Shown here: piece after piece, positions 19,625-28,921 of the stretch
Layout: the number at the start of each line of letters is the position of its first letter
How positions within the stretch are numbered: position 1 is the first letter of the stretch
Assembly (NCBI GenBank): GCA_022767745.1
Contig: JALENN010000006.1
Coordinates: 124,001 to 188,000, forward strand
Direction: 5' to 3'
Source: Alistipes sp.
Lineage (GTDB): Bacteria; Bacteroidota; Bacteroidia; Bacteroidales; Rikenellaceae
Length of the DNA stretch: 64,000 bases
Made by a program: the position numbers and the translations under genes
The notes under the pieces: model-generated
The model's database searches: none
The model's input: the letters and a program-made list of their open reading frames with translations, nothing else
What the model was told of the DNA's origin: nothing

Positions 19625-19851
19625 CACACAAAAAATCCCACTGACAGACATTGCTCGCCCCCCAATTCACGATGTCATTTCGATATCGTGCGCTGGTATT
19701 GTGATCAATTTGAAAGCAGCCCCATCCGACTGCCCTATTAATAAAAAGGTATATAATTGGATAAATTGTCCACAGCCGAACAATGGCATGGAGATGGACA
19801 TATAAAGGGAATCTTCCGCCGCCGTTTCAACTTCCTTACAGATTTAATGCG

Positions 19852-19859
19852 TAAATTTG
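19852..19859 (+). promoter_or_regulatory. -7 promoter element of the two-component operon
   Basis: TAAATTTG lies 5 bases before the response-regulator ATG, implying a very short or absent leader. There is no convincing -33 TTTG. Upstream, 19625-19851 holds no gene that I can see. Confidence 0.4.
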
Positions 19860-19863
19860 TAGT

Positions 19864-20547
19864 ATGAAGATTCTGATCATAGAGGACGAGCCGTCGCTGC
19901 GCGAGGTGATGCAGCGCGCTCTGGAAAAGGAACGCTATGTGGTCAAGACCGCAGCCACATACGCCGAGGCCGATGCCCGCATCGCAGGCTACTCCTACGA
20001 CTGCATACTGCTCGACATAATGCTCCCCGACGGCAACGGGCTGCGCCTGCTCGAACACATCAAGCAGCTGCGCCGCCGCGACAACGTAATCATAATATCG
20101 GCACGCGACTCGCTCGACGACAAGGTCGAGGGTCTCGAGCTCGGCGCCGACGACTACCTGCCCAAGCCATTCCACACGGCCGAGCTGCTGGCTCGCATAC
20201 GCAGCGTCCTGCGCCGCGGCCGCAGCGGCGGCGAGCTGGCCATCGAGGCCGGCAACGTCACGCTCGACGTGGACAAGGCACGCGTGACGGTCGACGGGCG
20301 CGAGGTACAGCTCCTGAAAAAGGAGTTCGACATACTGCTCTACCTCATGCAGCGTCCAAACCACCTGGTCGACAAGGCCGTACTGGCCGAGGCCGTATGG
20401 GGCGACCATGCCGACGAGGCCGACAACTTCCAGTTCGTCTACGCCCAGATGAAGAACCTGCGCCGCAAGATGGCCGAGGCGGGCGCCACGGCCGAGATAA
20501 AGTCGGTCTACGGCTTCGGCTACAAGCTCGTTCCGCCCGAGAAATAA
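19864..20547 (+). CDS. OmpR-family response regulator
   Basis: 227 residues. The receiver domain is 1-115 with acidic pair E7/D8 and phosphoacceptor D51 (LLDIMLPDG), the conserved Thr/Ser position in IISARD and Lys in LPKPF. The winged-helix DNA-binding domain is about 130-225, with FDILLYLMQRPNHLVDKAVL and VYAQMKNLRRKM, ending KSVYGFGYKLV. The cognate kinase starts 19 bases downstream. A PepSY-like periplasmic protein follows the kinase and is the likely regulated product or accessory. The signal is not evident. Confidence 0.95.
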   Translation: MKILIIEDEPSLREVMQRALEKERYVVKTAATYAEADARIAGYSYDCILLDIMLPDGNGLRLLEHIKQLRRRDNVIIISARDSLDDKVEGLELGADDYLPKPFHTAELLARIRSVLRRGRSGGELAIEAGNVTLDVDKARVTVDGREVQLLKKEFDILLYLMQRPNHLVDKAVLAEAVWGDHADEADNFQFVYAQMKNLRRKMAEAGATAEIKSVYGFGYKLVPPEK

Positions 20548-20566
20548 CAACCCCGACGCCACCGAC

Positions 20567-21847
20567 ATGAAACTGATCTACCGCATAGCCCTGCGCCTGT
20601 CGTGCGTGCTGCTGCCACTGATGGCCCTGTGGGCGGCGCTCTTTTACTTTACGATGGTAGAGGAGATAAACGACGAGGCCGACGACTCGCTGGAGGACTA
20701 CTCGACGCTCATCATCTCGCGCATGCTGGCCGGGCGCGAGTTGCCGTCGCTCAACAGCGGCTCGAACAACAGCTACTCGATCACCCCCGTCGACGAGGCC
20801 TACGCCGCCGCACGCCCCCACATAGAGTACTACGACGCCGACATCTTCATCCCCGAGAAGGAGGAGACCGAACCGGCGCGCGTGCTGGTAACCATCTTCA
20901 CCGACAGCGACGGCCTCTACTACGAGTTGCGGGTGGCCACCCCGACGTTCGACCGCGAGGATCTGCTGGCGGCGATACTATCGTGGGTGATAATCCTTTA
21001 CATCGTACTTATAGTCACCACGATAGGACTCACCGTATGGGTCTTCCAGCGCAGTATGCGCCCGCTCTACGAGCTGCTGCAGTGGCTCGACCGCTACACC
21101 CCCGGACGCCATACCGAGCCCGTGCCCGACAACACCACGGTGCAGGAGTTCCGCCGCCTGAACGCCGCGGCGCAGAGTGCCGTCGACCGCTCGGAGGAGC
21201 TCTTCGAGCGCCAGAAACAGTTCATCGGCAACGCCTCGCACGAGCTGCAGACCCCGCTGGCGGTGATCGCGTCGCGCATCGAGTGGCTCATCGACAACAC
21301 CCCGACCGACGAACAGCAGACCGTCGAGCTGCTCAAGATGCAGCGCACGCTCGCACACATGTCGCGCCTGAACCGCACGCTGCTGCTGCTCACCAAGATC
21401 GACAACGGACAGTTCCCCGAGAGCGTCGAGGTCGACATCGCCGCCATGGCGCGCGAGCAGGCCGAGGTGTGCGGCGAGATATACGCCTCGCACCACCTGC
21501 AGGTAAGCGTCGAGGCCGCAGAGCCGCTCACGGAGACGATGAACGAATCGCTCGCATCGACCATAGTCAACAACCTTATAAAGAACGCCTTCGTGCACTC
21601 GGCCGACGGCGCCGCCATCGCGGTCACAATCGACGCCGCGCGACGCACACTGCGTGTGGCCAACGACGGCACCGCCCCGCTCGACGCCGACCGCATATTC
21701 GACCGCTTCTACCAGGGATCGAAGCGCGAAGGATCGACAGGCCTTGGGCTGGCCTTGGCCGGCGCCGTGGCACGCTACTACGGGCTGCGGCTCACCTACC
21801 GTTTCGAGGGCGGGCGGCACATATTCGAGGTCGTGTGGCCACGATAG
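20567..21847 (+). CDS. Sensor histidine kinase
   Basis: 426 residues. Two transmembrane segments (about 8-30 and 135-160) flank a periplasmic sensor of about 105 residues. A HAMP-like linker is followed by the phosphoacceptor H225 in NASHELQTPLAV, an N box around NLIKNAFVHS, and G boxes VANDGTAPLDADRIFDRF and GSTGLGLALAG. It pairs with the response regulator immediately upstream. The small periplasmic domain has no named sensor fold that I can recognise. Confidence 0.94.
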   Translation: MKLIYRIALRLSCVLLPLMALWAALFYFTMVEEINDEADDSLEDYSTLIISRMLAGRELPSLNSGSNNSYSITPVDEAYAAARPHIEYYDADIFIPEKEETEPARVLVTIFTDSDGLYYELRVATPTFDREDLLAAILSWVIILYIVLIVTTIGLTVWVFQRSMRPLYELLQWLDRYTPGRHTEPVPDNTTVQEFRRLNAAAQSAVDRSEELFERQKQFIGNASHELQTPLAVIASRIEWLIDNTPTDEQQTVELLKMQRTLAHMSRLNRTLLLLTKIDNGQFPESVEVDIAAMAREQAEVCGEIYASHHLQVSVEAAEPLTETMNESLASTIVNNLIKNAFVHSADGAAIAVTIDAARRTLRVANDGTAPLDADRIFDRFYQGSKREGSTGLGLALAGAVARYYGLRLTYRFEGGRHIFEVVWPR

Positions 21848-22018
21848 ATGGATACCTTATATTAAATGCGGCACAAGGAGCGGGCAAAAAAGCGACAGCG
21901 GAACAAAAAAATCGGATTTTTCCTGCACGAGGCGCGAAAATTCAGATTCGTTTCAGAATCGCCCCGCATCTTTGTATCACGAAACTAAAGGAAGTCTAAC
22001 ACGAAAAAACGAAACACC

Positions 22019-22462
22019 ATGAAAAAGTACATCATTCTCGCAATCGCAGCCCTCTCGCTGGGCATCACCGCAGCACACGCCGACAACGACCGCGCCATAA
22101 AGACCGAGCAGCTGCCCAAGGCGGCGCAGGAGTTCCTGCAGAAATATTTCCCCAAGCAGAAGGTAGCACTAGCAAAGGAGGAGTCGGATTTTCTGGACAA
22201 GAGCTATGAAGTGATGTTCGTCGACGGCAACAAGGTCGAGTTCACGCGCAACGGCGAATGGAAGGAGGTAAGCTGCCGCTTCTCGGCCGTGCCCGAGGGT
22301 ATCGTCCCCGCACAGATCGTAAAGTACATCGGCGAGAACTACCCCGGCGCCAAGGTGCTCGACATCGACCGCGACAAGCGCGACATTGAGCTCAAGCTCG
22401 ACAACCGCGTGGAGCTGACCTTCGACCTGAAGTACAACATCATCGACATAGACATGGACTAA
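22019..22462 (+). CDS. Periplasmic PepSY-like (DUF2874-type) protein
   Basis: 147 residues with a signal peptide (1-21, ending AAHA). Two PepSY-like repeats follow: LPKAAQEFLQKYFPKQKVAL with a beta-hairpin DGNKVEFTRNGEWKEV, then IVKYIGENYPGAKVLDID with RDIELKLDNRVELTF. This duplicated helix-plus-hairpin architecture matches the Bacteroidota PepSY-like/DUF2874 family, of unknown biochemical role, often linked to two-component systems as here. It has a near-consensus CATCTTTG element about 45 bases upstream, so it may be transcribed both with and apart from the kinase genes. Confidence 0.85.
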   Translation: MKKYIILAIAALSLGITAAHADNDRAIKTEQLPKAAQEFLQKYFPKQKVALAKEESDFLDKSYEVMFVDGNKVEFTRNGEWKEVSCRFSAVPEGIVPAQIVKYIGENYPGAKVLDIDRDKRDIELKLDNRVELTFDLKYNIIDIDMD

Positions 22463-22481
22463 CGCTCCACCGTCCCGCGAG

Positions 22482-22518
22482 GCGGGCGGCACTCCGACGG
22501 GTGCCGCCCGCTTCGCTT
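22482..22518 (+). terminator. Terminator after the PepSY-like gene
   Basis: An 11-bp perfect GC stem (GCGGGCGGCAC with GTGCCGCCCGC, 8-base loop) is followed by TTCGCTT, a poor T run. Confidence 0.55.
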
Positions 22519-22555
22519 ATGCCGACCGGCCGGACACTTCCGCCGGCGAGCCTCC

Positions 22556-22586
22556 TTTGCAGATTCTGTTTTTAATCGTATTTTTG
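22556..22586 (+). promoter_or_regulatory. Promoter of the P-type ATPase gene
   Basis: TTTG at 22556-22559 and TATTTTTG at 22579-22586 have a 19-base spacer, an exact Bacteroidota consensus, with a leader of about 45 bases. Confidence 0.65.
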
Positions 22587-22638
22587 TAACCCGCGGCACG
22601 AAGCTGCACCGTTTGAAGCTGAAATCTTATACCCAGAC

Positions 22639-25323
22639 ATGACCAATCCGCAACCACTGACCGGCCTCACCGACGCCGAAGTCGCCGAGAGCCGCCGCCT
22701 GCATGGCGACAACACACTCACGCCTCCGGCCAAGGAGTCGCTGTGGCGCAAGTTCCTCGTAAAACTCACCGACCCGCTCATCATCATCCTGCTGGTTGCC
22801 GCCGCCCTGTCGGTAGGCATCGCCTGCTACGAATACTTCGGCCTCGGACACGGCGCCACGGTATTCCTCGAACCCGTCGGCATACTCATGGCCGTGGTGC
22901 TGGCCACGGGTCTGGCCTTCCTCTTCGAGACCAAGGCCGACCGCGAGTTCGACATCCTGAACAAGGTGAACGACGACGAACCCGTGCGCGTCATCCGCAA
23001 CGGGCTCTCGCAGCGCATACCCAAGCGCGACGTCGTGGTGGGCGACGTGGTAATGATAGGCACGGGCGACGAGATCCCCGCCGACGGCACGCTTGCCGAC
23101 GCCGTGGCGCTTATGGTGGACGAGTCGTCGCTCACGGGCGAGCCCGCCTGCTCGAAGACAACCGACAGCCGCGACTTCGACCCCGAGGCCACATTCCCCT
23201 CGAACCGCGTCATGCGCGGCACCAAGGTGATGGAGGGACACGGCGTCTTCCGCGCCGAGGCCGTGGGCGACCACACCGAGAACGGCAAGGTGTTCCAGGC
23301 GGCGCAGATCGACAACAGCATAAAGACGCCGCTCGACGAACAGCTCGAGCGTCTCGGTGGCCTTATCACCAAACTGGGATATGCCGTGGCGGCGCTGGTC
23401 GTAGCGGGACGCCTCGGAATATACTTCTCGAACGAGCCCTTCGAGTGGATATCGTTCATCACCTACCTGCTGCAGACGGTGATGCTGGCCGTGACGCTGC
23501 TCGTGGTGTCGGTGCCCGAGGGCCTGCCCATGGCCGTAACGCTCAGCCTGGCATACAGCATGCGCCGCATGCTCAAGACCAACAACCTCGTGCGCAAGCT
23601 CCACGCCTGCGAGACGATGGGCGCCACCACGGTTATCTGCACCGACAAGACCGGAACGCTCACCCAGAACCGCATGCGCGTGGCCTCGACACGCTTCTAC
23701 CCCGCCGCGGGTATGTCGCAGGAGCAGACCGACGAGATCGTGCGCGAGGGCATGGCCGTGAACTCGACCGCCTCGCTCGACCTCACCGACAAGGCCAACC
23801 CCCAGCCCATAGGCAACCCCACCGAGGGGGCGCTGCTGCTGTGGCTCCACGACAACGGCTGCGACTACCTCGACATGAAACGCCGCGCCGCACGCGTGGC
23901 CGAGCTGCCCTTCTCGACCGAGCGCAAGTACATGGCCACGGCCGTGGAGTCGGCCACGGCAACGGGCGGGCGCATGCTCTACGTCAAGGGCGCGCCCGAG
24001 ATCGTGATACCGATGTGCGACATGCCGCAGCAGCAACTCGACGACATGCGCGCCGCCCTGGCCGAATACCAGAACCAGGCGATGCGCACGCTCGCCTTCG
24101 CCTGCCGTCGCCTTGCCGACGGCGAGGAGGGCATCACGGAGGAGGGCATCGACGGCCGCCTCACGATGCTCGGCATAGCCGCCATCTCGGACCCCGTGCG
24201 CGAGGAGGTGCCCGCAGCCGTGCGCGAGTGCCTCGACGCAGGCATCGAGGTCAAGATCGTAACGGGCGACACAACGGCCACGGCACGCGAGATAGGCCGC
24301 CGCATAGGGCTGTGGAACGACGCCGACACCGACCGCAACATAATCACGGGCCCCGAATTCGAGGCTCTCGACGAGAAGGCTCTCGCCGCGCGCGTCAACG
24401 ACCTGAAGATCATAGCCCGCGCCCGCCCCATGGACAAGAAACGCCTCGTCGAGGCGCTGCAGGCGCACAACCACGTCGTGGCCGTCACGGGCGACGGCAC
24501 GAACGACGCCCCCGCGCTCAAGGCCGCCAACGTAGGCCTCTCGATGGGCGACGGCACCTCGGTGGCAAAGGAGGCCAGCGACATCACCATCGTCGACAAC
24601 TCGTTCGGCAGCATCGCCCGCGCCGTCATGTGGGGACGATCGCTCTACCTGAACATACAGCGCTTCATCCTCTTCCAGCTCACGGTGAACGTCGCCGCCT
24701 GCCTCACGGTGCTCTTCGGCGCCTTCACCGGCACCGAGTCGCCCCTCACCGTAACGCAGATGCTGTGGGTGAACCTCATACTCGACACCTTCGCCGCCAT
24801 GGCGCTCGCCTCGCTGCCGCCCTCGCAGCAGGTGATGAAGGCCCGCCCGCGCGACCGCCGCGCCTTCATCATAACGTCGCGCATGAAGCGCCGCATCGCC
24901 TCGACCGGAGGGTTGTTCTTCGCGCTCATGATGGCGCTGCTATACCTCTTCCGCCACGCCGACATAACGTCGCTGCTGGAGCCCTGGCAGATAGACTTCT
25001 CGGCGGCAGGACACATTTCACCCTACGAACTGAGCCTCTTCTTCACGACGTTCGTCATGCTGCAGTTCTGGAACCTGTTCAACGCCCGCGCCTTCGGCAC
25101 GGGACGCTCGGCCCTGCACATGGCACACTGCGACGGATTCATATTCATCGCCCTGCTCATACTCGTCGGACAGTACCTGATCGTAACCTTCGGCGGTACG
25201 ATGTTCAGCGTCGTGCCCCTCAGGGCTGCCGACTGGGCCATCGTCATAGCCGCCACCTCGGCGGTGCTGTGGGTGGGCGAACTGCGCCGCCTGCTCTTCG
25301 CACGGCGCGAGGCTGCGGCATAA
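22639..25323 (+). CDS. PMCA-type calcium-translocating P-type ATPase
   Basis: 894 residues in the inner membrane. Actuator motif SLTGEP (about 164-169), phosphorylation D336 in CTDKTGTLTQ, hinge TGDGTNDAPALK, and ten predicted helices with VSVPEGLPMAV (291-300) as the M4 ion-site motif typical of type II Ca2+ pumps. It would export Ca2+ (or related divalent cation) using ATP. The short N-terminus and PEGLP motif favour PMCA-like over Na/K or heavy-metal pumps. It has its own promoter and a moderate gap from the RidA gene downstream. Confidence 0.93.
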   Translation: MTNPQPLTGLTDAEVAESRRLHGDNTLTPPAKESLWRKFLVKLTDPLIIILLVAAALSVGIACYEYFGLGHGATVFLEPVGILMAVVLATGLAFLFETKADREFDILNKVNDDEPVRVIRNGLSQRIPKRDVVVGDVVMIGTGDEIPADGTLADAVALMVDESSLTGEPACSKTTDSRDFDPEATFPSNRVMRGTKVMEGHGVFRAEAVGDHTENGKVFQAAQIDNSIKTPLDEQLERLGGLITKLGYAVAALVVAGRLGIYFSNEPFEWISFITYLLQTVMLAVTLLVVSVPEGLPMAVTLSLAYSMRRMLKTNNLVRKLHACETMGATTVICTDKTGTLTQNRMRVASTRFYPAAGMSQEQTDEIVREGMAVNSTASLDLTDKANPQPIGNPTEGALLLWLHDNGCDYLDMKRRAARVAELPFSTERKYMATAVESATATGGRMLYVKGAPEIVIPMCDMPQQQLDDMRAALAEYQNQAMRTLAFACRRLADGEEGITEEGIDGRLTMLGIAAISDPVREEVPAAVRECLDAGIEVKIVTGDTTATAREIGRRIGLWNDADTDRNIITGPEFEALDEKALAARVNDLKIIARARPMDKKRLVEALQAHNHVVAVTGDGTNDAPALKAANVGLSMGDGTSVAKEASDITIVDNSFGSIARAVMWGRSLYLNIQRFILFQLTVNVAACLTVLFGAFTGTESPLTVTQMLWVNLILDTFAAMALASLPPSQQVMKARPRDRRAFIITSRMKRRIASTGGLFFALMMALLYLFRHADITSLLEPWQIDFSAAGHISPYELSLFFTTFVMLQFWNLFNARAFGTGRSALHMAHCDGFIFIALLILVGQYLIVTFGGTMFSVVPLRAADWAIVIAATSAVLWVGELRRLLFARREAAA

Positions 25324-25372
25324 GGCAACCGAACTGGACAAGACCATAACGCAGGAAAAGAATTTTTTTCAC

Positions 25373-25380
25373 TACATTTG
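25373..25380 (+). promoter_or_regulatory. -7 promoter element of ridA
   Basis: TACATTTG, an exact TAnnTTTG match, lies 61 bases before the ridA ATG. No -33 TTTG is at the right distance. Confidence 0.45.
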
Positions 25381-25441
25381 TATTCCGCGCAGCACGCACC
25401 GCGCGCAGACCGAACCGAAACATTACAAAAAACACGATACC

Positions 25442-25816
25442 ATGAAAAAGATCATCGCATCGCCCCACGCCCCCAAGGCCGTAGGGCCCTACTCGCAGGC
25501 CGTCGAGGCCAACGGCACACTCTACATCTCGGGCCAACTGCCCATCGACGCCGCCACGGGCAAGATGCCCGAGACGATCGAGGAGCAGACGCGCCAGTCG
25601 CTCACCAACCTCCGCCACATAGCCGCCGAGGCCGGATACAGCTTCGCCGACGCCGTCAAGGCCACCGTGCTGCTCGACGACATCGCCGACTTCGCGGCCA
25701 TGAACGGCGTATATGCCGAGTTCTTCCCCGAGCAGATGCCCGCACGCGTATGCTACGAAGTGGCCAAGCTGCCCATGGGCGCCAAGGTGGAGATAGACCT
25801 TACCCTCGCCCGATAG
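25442..25816 (+). CDS. ridA: RidA family enamine/imine deaminase
   Basis: 124 residues, full length for the YjgF/YER057c/UK114 family. Landmarks: AVGPYSQAV near the N-terminus, LYISGQLPIDAATG, a substrate-carboxylate arginine in PARVCYEVAKLP, and GAKVEIDLTLAR at the end. It hydrolyses reactive 2-aminoacrylate-type enamines released by PLP enzymes, acting as a cytoplasmic trimer. It has its own -7 element. The following 480 bases before nrdJ carry no gene. Confidence 0.93.
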   Translation: MKKIIASPHAPKAVGPYSQAVEANGTLYISGQLPIDAATGKMPETIEEQTRQSLTNLRHIAAEAGYSFADAVKATVLLDDIADFAAMNGVYAEFFPEQMPARVCYEVAKLPMGAKVEIDLTLAR

Positions 25817-26297
25817 CCGCAGCCCCGCAGCCCGGGACGCGCTGGACGGATACCAAAACGGAAGGGCCTTCGGAGAAGGGGCTGCCGCCGCATGCGTGGC
25901 AGGCACCTCCGGGGGCCCTTCCGCCGCCCCTCGGCCGAGAACATCTTCATGTTTGTAACATGCCCCGCGGCCGCGGGTACCCGCCCCGCCGCACAGACGC
26001 GGCCACAGGGGCGCCGGCAGCACACGCCCCGCAGCCGAAAAGGTGCCGCGCGTAAAAAAATATTGCACGCCAAACACTTTTACCTGCCGTAGCCGCGCAA
26101 CGCGCTCTTTTCCCCTGCGGAAAGGCCCCCTTCGGCCCCACGGCCGCAAAACGCGCGACAGATCAAACATATACGCACGCGCATATATGTGTCGGCAAAA
26201 AAAGTAGACGAAAAAAATGGCATTGGTTTTATTTTTTCGGATATTTGCATTAGCGCTTCGGCCCGAATACTATTAATGCTAACAAATACATTATAAA
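25817..26297 (+). other. Gene-free region between ridA and nrdJ with several inverted repeats
   Basis: No coding frame here has protein-like character. Visible structures are a large hairpin at 25859-25923, a small hairpin CATGTT/AACATG at 25948-25962, and a 7-bp repeat ACATATA/TATATGT at 26167-26190. Just before the RNR gene a near -7 element GATATTTG occurs at 26240-26247. I looked for a cobalamin riboswitch B12 box (GCCACTG-like) because the next enzyme is B12-dependent, and did not see one. The last 130 bases are AT-rich, as expected of a promoter region. Confidence 0.5.
25859..25923 (+). repeat. Long-range hairpin downstream of ridA
   Basis: CGGAAGGGCC (25859-25868) pairs perfectly with GGCCCTTCCG (25914-25923). 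A smaller stem CTGCC/GGCAG can form inside. No T run follows, so it is not a standard intrinsic terminator. Confidence 0.5.
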
Positions 26298-28844
26298 ATG
26301 TCAGATAATAACGCGAAACTGCCCGACGAGGTGAGCTACAACGATGCCGTGGCCGCCTCGAAAGAGTACTTCAACGGCGACGATCTCGCCGCCACGGTGT
26401 GGGTGAGCAAATATGCGTTGAAGGACTCCTTCGGACACATCTTCGAGAAGACCCCAACGGATATGCACAAGCGCATCGCCTCGGAGATCGAACGCATAGA
26501 GAAGAAATATCCCAACCCCATGTCGAAAGAGGAGGTATTCTCCCTGCTCGACCACTTCCGCTACATAATCCCCCAGGGCGGACCCATGACCGGCATCGGC
26601 AACAACCTGCAGATAGCCTCGCTGTCGAACTGCTTCGTCATCGGCAACCGCAAGCATGCCGACTCGTACGGCGGCATATTCCGTATGGACGAGGAGCAGG
26701 TGCAGCTGATGAAGCGCCGCGGCGGCGTGGGACACGACCTCTCGGAGCTGCGTCCCACCGGCACGCCCGTGCTTAACTCGGCCCTCACGTCGACGGGTAT
26801 CGTCCCCTTCATGGAGCGCTACTCGAACTCGACGCGCGAGGTGGCCCAGGACGGACGCCGCGGAGCCCTCATGCTCTCGCTCTCGATAAAGCACCCCGAT
26901 GCCGAGCGTTTCATCGACGCCAAGACCGAATCGGGCAAGGTGACCGGCGCAAACGTCTCGATCAAGATCGACGACGAGTTCATGCGCGCCGCAAAGGAGG
27001 GACGCCCCTATCACCAGCAGTTCCCCATCGACTCGGACCACCCGTCGGTGGAGGTTGACATCGACGCCCAGCGCCTCTGGAAGAAGATCATCCACAACGC
27101 ATGGCAGTCGGCCGAGCCCGGCGTGCTCTTCTGGGATACGATCATACGCGAAAGCATCCCCGACTGCTACGCCGACCTCGGGTTCACCACCGTGTCGACA
27201 AACCCCTGCGGCGAAATTCCCCTCTGCCCCTACGACAGTTGCCGCCTGCTGGCCATCAACCTGCTCAGCTATGTGGAGAAGCCCTTCACGGCAGAGGCCC
27301 GCTTCAACTTCGACCTCTTCAAGCAGCATGTGGCCAAGGCCATGCGCATGATGGACGACATAATCGACCTCGAACTCGAGAAGGTCGAGCTTATAATCAA
27401 CAAGGTGGCCGCCGACCCCGAGGAGGCCGACATCCGCCACGTCGAGTACGAACTCTGGAAGAAGATCCGCGAGATGGCCAACAAGGGCCGCCGCACGGGT
27501 CTCGGCATCACGGCCGAGGGCGACATGCTCGCGGCACTCGGCCTGCGCTACGGCTCGAACGAGGCCATCGAGTTCGCCGTCGAGATACAGAAGACCCTCG
27601 CGCTGGAGGCATACCGCGCATCTGTCACCATGGCCGAGGAGCGCGGCGCATTCCCCGTCTACGACGCCGCCCGCGAGAAGGACAACCCCATGATCGGCCG
27701 CATACGCGAGGCCGACCCCGAGCTCTACGCCCGCATGGTGGAGCACGGACGACGCAACATAGCGCTGCTCACCATAGCCCCCACGGGCACCACGTCGCTC
27801 ATGTCGCAGACCACGTCGGGCATCGAGCCCGTATTCCGCCCCGTCTACAAGCGCCGCCGCAAGATCAACCCCTCGGACAAGGGCAAGAAGGCGGACTTCA
27901 TCGACAACATGGGCGAGAAGTTCGAGGAGTACTACGTCTACCACCACCAGTTCGTAAAGTGGCTCGAGATAAACGGCTACGACACCTCGAAGCTGCAGAG
28001 CATATCGGACAGCGAGCTCGACAGCTGGCTCAAGGCGTCGCCCTACTACGGCGCCACGGCCAACGACATCGACTGGGTGGCCAAGGTGCGCATGCAGGGC
28101 GCCATACAGAAGTGGGTCGACCACTCGATATCGGTTACCGTCAACCTTCCGAACAACGTGACCGAGGAACTCGTCGCCGACGTCTACCGCACGGCATGGG
28201 AGAGCGGCTGCAAGGGCATCACCGTCTACCGTGACGGCTGCCGCGACGGCGTGCTTCTCGACGCAAAGGAAAAAGAGCGCAAAAAGAGTACGGATCACAA
28301 CACCCACCTCAAGCGCCCGAAGTCAATCCCGGCCGACATCGTCCGCTTCAAGAACGGCAACGAGGACTGGATCGCCTTCGTGGGCCTGCAGGAGGACCGC
28401 CCCTACGAGATCTTCACCGGTAAGATCGAGGAGGACGCCATGTACATACCCCGCAAGGTGACAAAGGGTTGGATCATAAAGATACACGAGGCCGACGGAT
28501 CGAAACGCTACGACTTCCAGTATGTCGACCGCTACGGCTACACCAACACCATAGGCGGTATCTCGCGCCTGTTCAACGAGGAGTTCTGGAACTACGCCAA
28601 ACTTATCTCGGGAGTGCTGCGCCACGGCATGCCCATCGACAAGGTGGTGCACCTGATCGACGGCCTGCACCTGAACAGCGAGAGCATCAACACATGGAAG
28701 AACGGCGTACAACGCGCTCTGAAACAGTATATTGCAGACGGAACCAAGACCAAGGGCAAGTGTCCGCAGTGCGGCCAGGAGGAGATGGCATACCAGAACG
28801 GATGTCTCACCTGCATGTCGTGCGGATACTCGAAATGCGGTTGA
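26298..28844 (+). CDS. nrdJ: Adenosylcobalamin-dependent (class II) ribonucleotide reductase
   Basis: 848 residues. Reduces ribonucleotides to deoxyribonucleotides with an adenosylcobalamin-derived radical, so it needs no oxygen and no NrdB subunit. Class II landmarks: LSNCFVIGN, RRGGVGHDLSELRPTGTPV, STNPCGEIPL (active-site Cys) and IAPTGTTSLMSQTTSGIEPVF. The C-terminus carries a zinc-ribbon-like set, CPQCG and CLTCMSCGYSKC, thought to take part in disulfide exchange. A domain at about 655-790 precedes the ribbon. The ATG follows an A-rich leader. A full-length, apparently intact enzyme, implying that the cell makes or imports cobalamin. Confidence 0.95.
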   Translation: MSDNNAKLPDEVSYNDAVAASKEYFNGDDLAATVWVSKYALKDSFGHIFEKTPTDMHKRIASEIERIEKKYPNPMSKEEVFSLLDHFRYIIPQGGPMTGIGNNLQIASLSNCFVIGNRKHADSYGGIFRMDEEQVQLMKRRGGVGHDLSELRPTGTPVLNSALTSTGIVPFMERYSNSTREVAQDGRRGALMLSLSIKHPDAERFIDAKTESGKVTGANVSIKIDDEFMRAAKEGRPYHQQFPIDSDHPSVEVDIDAQRLWKKIIHNAWQSAEPGVLFWDTIIRESIPDCYADLGFTTVSTNPCGEIPLCPYDSCRLLAINLLSYVEKPFTAEARFNFDLFKQHVAKAMRMMDDIIDLELEKVELIINKVAADPEEADIRHVEYELWKKIREMANKGRRTGLGITAEGDMLAALGLRYGSNEAIEFAVEIQKTLALEAYRASVTMAEERGAFPVYDAAREKDNPMIGRIREADPELYARMVEHGRRNIALLTIAPTGTTSLMSQTTSGIEPVFRPVYKRRRKINPSDKGKKADFIDNMGEKFEEYYVYHHQFVKWLEINGYDTSKLQSISDSELDSWLKASPYYGATANDIDWVAKVRMQGAIQKWVDHSISVTVNLPNNVTEELVADVYRTAWESGCKGITVYRDGCRDGVLLDAKEKERKKSTDHNTHLKRPKSIPADIVRFKNGNEDWIAFVGLQEDRPYEIFTGKIEEDAMYIPRKVTKGWIIKIHEADGSKRYDFQYVDRYGYTNTIGGISRLFNEEFWNYAKLISGVLRHGMPIDKVVHLIDGLHLNSESINTWKNGVQRALKQYIADGTKTKGKCPQCGQEEMAYQNGCLTCMSCGYSKCG

Positions 28845-28860
28845 TGGCGGTAACATTCTC

Positions 28861-28910
28861 AAAAAAAGTGAAAAAAATAAGATCGTTTTATTGTTTTTTC
28901 ACTTTTTAAT
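28861..28910 (+). repeat. Purely A/T-rich hairpin between nrdJ and ompA
   Basis: AAAAAGTGAAAAAA (28863-28876) pairs perfectly over 14 bp with TTTTTTCACTTTTT (28894-28907); ATAA/TTAT can extend it inward. It can act as an nrdJ terminator and also covers the -33 region of the next promoter. Confidence 0.6.
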
Positions 28911-28913
28911 TTT

Positions 28914-28921
28914 TATCTTTG
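28914..28921 (+). promoter_or_regulatory. -7 promoter element of the OmpA-family gene
   Basis: TATCTTTG matches TAnnTTTG exactly; ATTG at 28890-28893, 20 bases upstream, is one change from the -33 TTTG. The resulting leader would be about 270 bases. Confidence 0.55.

Noticed and set aside
19766..19774. DnaA-box-like TTGTCCACA upstream of the two-component genes
   Set aside because: Only a single near-match and no cluster, dnaA or dnaN nearby; most likely chance.
25817..26297. Possible cobalamin riboswitch before the B12-dependent RNR
   Set aside because: I could not find the B12-box core or the expected multi-stem layout on either strand.
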